Below are positions 61,443 through 64,000 of a stretch of DNA of 64,000 nucleotides, piece after piece. The position numbers and the translations under genes are program-made. How positions within the stretch are numbered: position 1 is the first letter of the stretch; each line of letters starts with the position of its first letter. Below the pieces are notes generated by a model. The model did no database searches. It worked only from the letters and a program-made list of their open reading frames with translations, and had not been told where the DNA came from. This stretch comes from Prevotellaceae bacterium HUN156 (lineage in GTDB: Bacteria > Bacteroidota > Bacteroidia > Bacteroidales > Bacteroidaceae): the NCBI GenBank assembly GCA_900119285.1, contig FPIT01000005.1:248001-312000 (forward strand). Direction: 5' to 3'.

Positions 61443-62738
61443 TTACATCTTCTTCAGCCAGGCAACAATGATATTGAGAGTTTCGGGGGCAATGGTTTCT
61501 TCGATGTCTTTATACTCAGAAACATCGCCCGTGTTACAATGTTGGAACAGATGGTTCACTCCTTCGATGGCACGGATATCCTTCTTACCCGACAAGTCTT
61601 TACGGAGCAGCGAAAGGTTTGATTCGGCATCTACCTGACGATCTTTAGTTCCATTCAGCGCCAACACAGGACATTTGATTTTGCTAAGACTTTGCGAGAG
61701 CTCCAATGCCAAGAAATAGCGCATATAGGGAGTACTGCTCTGCGACTTTACTGCCTGAAGGTTCTGCGCCAACTCGGTGGGCAGTCCTTCGCTATTTAAT
61801 ACAGGATTACCGCCTACTTTCAATTCGTCGAAAACACCTTCGAGAACTTTGCAATAACGCTCAATAATCTCCTGAGTATATCCTGCCTGCTGCAAAGCCC
61901 AACGGTTTTGGTCTAATAGTGTCTGCTCACCAGACACAATCATTGCCGCCAAGCTTACCACGAAGTCAACCTTCTGTTCTGCTGCCAGCATGAATCCGAT
62001 GGTACCACCTTCGCTATGTCCTAAGATGCCAACATTATCAAACTGCTTGCGCAACAGGTCGATGCCTGCCAGTGCATCCTTCTTCAAGTCTTCCGTTGTG
62101 ATTGTAGCTAAGCTACCTGTTGATTCGCCAAAACCACGATCATCATAGCGCAGTGTAGCGATGCCCTGTCGAGCCAGCGCATCGGCAATCACAGCAAAAG
62201 GTTTATGCTCATAGATTTCTTCATCTCTATTCTGCAGACCACTACCCGTAACCATCAAGAGAACTGGAGTCTTGCGTGAGAAGCCTTCTGGTGTGACCAG
62301 TGTTCCTTTCAGTACGACACTGCCATTATTGAAGCTTACTTCCTTAGTCTGATAAGGATAGGGAGCCACTGGTGTCTGCGGACGATTGCGCTTGAGTGCG
62401 CCAGGAGTTAGTGTGAGGGGGAAAGTCCGTCCGTGCTGTTTGAATGTTCCCATGATAGACGAGCCCATATTTACGCCCTCATAGACAGCATTGATAGAAG
62501 GCACCGACACCTTGATACCTGTAGCAGTGTGCTCCATCTTGGCAGCAATCCCCTTGGCACCCTGATCGGGTGAATCAAGAGTACAGTTCTCGTCATCCAA
62601 ATGGAACACGAGCGAGAGTTCAATATTAGAAACCTTCAGTTTACCTGACCAGAGACCTTTAATTTGATTGGTCTGTGCACTTACTCCCATCGCAAGGATG
62701 GCAGCGAGTGCGAACAATGTTAATCTTAGTTGTTTCAT
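61443..62738 (-). CDS. Secreted alpha/beta hydrolase
   Basis: 431 aa. Signal peptide (KQLRLTLFALAAILAMGVSA), a small N-terminal beta domain of about 100 residues (LWSGKLKVSNIELSLVFHLD), then an alpha/beta hydrolase fold. The nucleophile elbow is GHSEGG (ILGHSEGGTIGFMLA), with oxyanion region MVTGSGLQNRDEE, the acid in LNGTKDRQVDAE and the His in EGVNHLFQ. The family (near DUF3887/S9-like esterases) includes acyl esterases and peptidases; the substrate is unknown. A minus-strand -7 box TATCTTTG is at 62766-62759. It is divergent from the MATE gene and on its own. Confidence 0.88.
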   Translation of the reverse strand: MKQLRLTLFALAAILAMGVSAQTNQIKGLWSGKLKVSNIELSLVFHLDDENCTLDSPDQGAKGIAAKMEHTATGIKVSVPSINAVYEGVNMGSSIMGTFKQHGRTFPLTLTPGALKRNRPQTPVAPYPYQTKEVSFNNGSVVLKGTLVTPEGFSRKTPVLLMVTGSGLQNRDEEIYEHKPFAVIADALARQGIATLRYDDRGFGESTGSLATITTEDLKKDALAGIDLLRKQFDNVGILGHSEGGTIGFMLAAEQKVDFVVSLAAMIVSGEQTLLDQNRWALQQAGYTQEIIERYCKVLEGVFDELKVGGNPVLNSEGLPTELAQNLQAVKSQSSTPYMRYFLALELSQSLSKIKCPVLALNGTKDRQVDAESNLSLLRKDLSGKKDIRAIEGVNHLFQHCNTGDVSEYKDIEETIAPETLNIIVAWLKKM

Positions 62739-62816
62739 GTTGTTTTATAATTCTCCGACAAAGATACAAACTTTCCTTTTATTTATAGCGTATTGTATGG
62801 AACAATTTATAGTTTA

Positions 62817-62848
62817 TTTGGTTATTTGAGAAGAAATGCGTACCTTTG
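62817..62848 (+). promoter_or_regulatory. Promoter of the MATE gene (leaderless arrangement)
   Basis: TTTG at 62817-62820, 20-nt spacer, TACCTTTG at 62841-62848, then 6 nt before the ATG at 62855. Confidence 0.7.
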
Positions 62849-62854
62849 TCGCCT

Positions 62855-64000
62855 ATGTTCAGGCGCAAAGGAGAGAAAACAGACTTGCTGGCCTATATTC
62901 GTGAAGGTCGCGAGATGACACAAAGGGAAATGCTCAACTTAATAATCCAGTTGAGTATTCCTTCTATTCTTGCACAGATATCTACCATCCTGATGTTCTT
63001 CATCGATGCAGCGATGGTGGGACATCTGGGAGCCAACGAAGCAGCATCAATCGGATTGGTAGAATCGGCATCGTGGCTGTTTGCGGGTCTGACGTCAGCA
63101 TGTTCGATGGGTTTCTCCGTACAAGTAGCTCATGCCATTGGCGCCAGCGACTTCAAACGAGCCCGTCGCATATTGCGCCAAGCTGTGACATGCTGTTTGG
63201 TGTTTAGCCTTGTCATCGTGATTATTGCTGTCAGCATACATCGCGCTCTACCCTATTGGCTGGGAGGTGGCGAGGATATTGCCGGCAATGCATCGCTCTA
63301 CTTCCTGATATTCTCGTGTGCCGCACCATTGTTCCAAATAGAGAGTTTGTGTGGTTCGATGTTGAAATGTGCTGGCAATATGAAGGTGCCCAGTATATTG
63401 AATGTGGTAATGTGTGGATTGGACGTCACTTTTAACTATCTGTTTATCTTTATTTTAGGAATGGGAGTGCCAGGTGCAGCGCTTGGCACAAGTGTAGCAG
63501 TATTCATCACCACACTGATGATGGCTTACTTCCTCTTCTGGCGTTCAGACATGCTGCGACTTTTTGGAAAGAAAGCAGAGGGCATACAGAACCATCTTTA
63601 TAAGTTTAAGCCTACTGGCGACATTGTACGCACTGCCTTGAAGATTGGTGCGCCTATGGGATTGCAGCATATGCTGATGAATGGCGCACAATTGGTGAGT
63701 ACAATGATTGTTGCACCATTGGGCACTGTTGCGTTAGCTGCTCACTCTTTGGGTATCACCGTAGAGAGTCTATGCTATATGCCTGGATTTGGTATTGCAG
63801 AGGCTGCCACCACACTGATAGGCCAGAGTGTGGGAGCTGGACAGCGTGCACTGACACGTTCGTTGGCTTGGTTGTCGGCATCGCTTGGCATCGTAGTGAT
63901 GACGGTGATGGGTATACTGATGTATATCTTTGCCTATGAGCTGATGGGACTGATGACAAGTGTAGAGGAAATCATCCAGATTGGTGGACAGTGTCTGCGC
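62855..64000 (+). CDS. MATE family efflux transporter (partial, runs past window end)
   Basis: 382 codons are present, with the C-terminus missing. After a short basic cytoplasmic lead (MFRRKGEKTDLLAYI) the MATE helices begin: IPSILAQISTILMFFIDAAM, VGHLGANEAASIG, MGFSVQVAHAIGASDFKRAR, and later GAPMGLQHMLMNGAQLVSTM at the start of the second half. MATE proteins export cationic drugs or metabolites using Na+ or H+ gradients. It was found by reading the frame to the window edge. The ATG at 62855 lies 6 nt after the -7 element, so the mRNA may be leaderless. Confidence 0.92.
   Translation, partial: MFRRKGEKTDLLAYIREGREMTQREMLNLIIQLSIPSILAQISTILMFFIDAAMVGHLGANEAASIGLVESASWLFAGLTSACSMGFSVQVAHAIGASDFKRARRILRQAVTCCLVFSLVIVIIAVSIHRALPYWLGGGEDIAGNASLYFLIFSCAAPLFQIESLCGSMLKCAGNMKVPSILNVVMCGLDVTFNYLFIFILGMGVPGAALGTSVAVFITTLMMAYFLFWRSDMLRLFGKKAEGIQNHLYKFKPTGDIVRTALKIGAPMGLQHMLMNGAQLVSTMIVAPLGTVALAAHSLGITVESLCYMPGFGIAEAATTLIGQSVGAGQRALTRSLAWLSASLGIVVMTVMGILMYIFAYELMGLMTSVEEIIQIGGQCLR

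Noticed and set aside
1..64000. tRNA or rRNA genes
   Set aside because: No cloverleaf with T-loop GTTCRANNC plus matching acceptor stem and no rRNA-like stretch was noticed by eye; a covariance search was not possible.

Overview
The window is a chromosomal segment of a Bacteroidales bacterium, most likely Prevotella or a close relative. The evidence is: promoters of the Bacteroidetes sigma-A type (TTTG, a 19-20 bp spacer, then TAnnTTTG) before many genes; almost no Shine-Dalgarno sequences; a DUF2723 (GT117) protein; DUF5686 outer-membrane protein; propeller/Y_Y_Y sensor; DPP IV; and secreted proteins ending in a Prevotella-like C-terminal sorting tail. No rRNA, tRNA or CRISPR array was seen.

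Layout. 0-7.7 kb (minus): an operon of a degenerate propeller sensor, a PA14-containing GH31 (alpha-xylosidase-like) and a TPR histidine kinase cut by the window edge. 7.7-8.2 kb: non-coding DNA with a 175 bp cruciform-capable palindrome, an orphan promoter and a 21-bp tandem repeat. 8.2-12 kb (minus): histidine kinase and DUF5686 protein. 12.2-24 kb (plus): THUMP RNA methyltransferase, DPP IV, serB, purD, two small membrane proteins, DUF2723 protein, polysaccharide deacetylase. 24-27.6 kb (minus): uxuB-like, uxuA and queH. 27.7-32.9 kb (plus): nhaD, then a secreted chitobiase-repeat protein with a structured leader, followed by a 62-aa peptide. 33.7-43.4 kb (minus): four tandem sensor kinases. 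43.5-53.1 kb: frr, rsgA, mnmA, a 41-aa ORF, a hypothetical gene, a saccharopine-dehydrogenase-family gene, recA, a secreted hypothetical protein and dnaK. 53.2-58.2 kb: accessory island with a GIY-YIG protein, a small protein, an SMC/RecF-like ATPase and a Y1 (HUH) transposase fused to a DprA-like domain. 58.2-64 kb: secreted endonuclease I, a Na/Pi cotransporter-PhoU protein fused to a winged-helix DNA-binding domain, an alpha/beta hydrolase, and a MATE transporter cut by the edge.

Most notable points. (1) The four tandem kinases are two duplicated pairs. In each pair one member has the normal phospho-acceptor His and the other has Tyr at that position; no response regulator lies nearby. (2) A 0.55-0.75 kb non-coding, hairpin-rich repeat occurs twice in inverted orientation about 20 kb apart, each time directly behind the 3' end of a gene. 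(3) A phosphate transporter carries its own OmpR/PhoB-type DNA-binding domain, and its promoter has a 7-bp direct repeat with 11-bp period, like a Pho box. (4) Several genes have the -7 promoter element exactly 5-6 nt from the start codon, suggesting leaderless mRNAs; this also corrects start codons. (5) Short tandem repeats have entered coding sequences in frame (GH31, RsgA, RNA methyltransferase).
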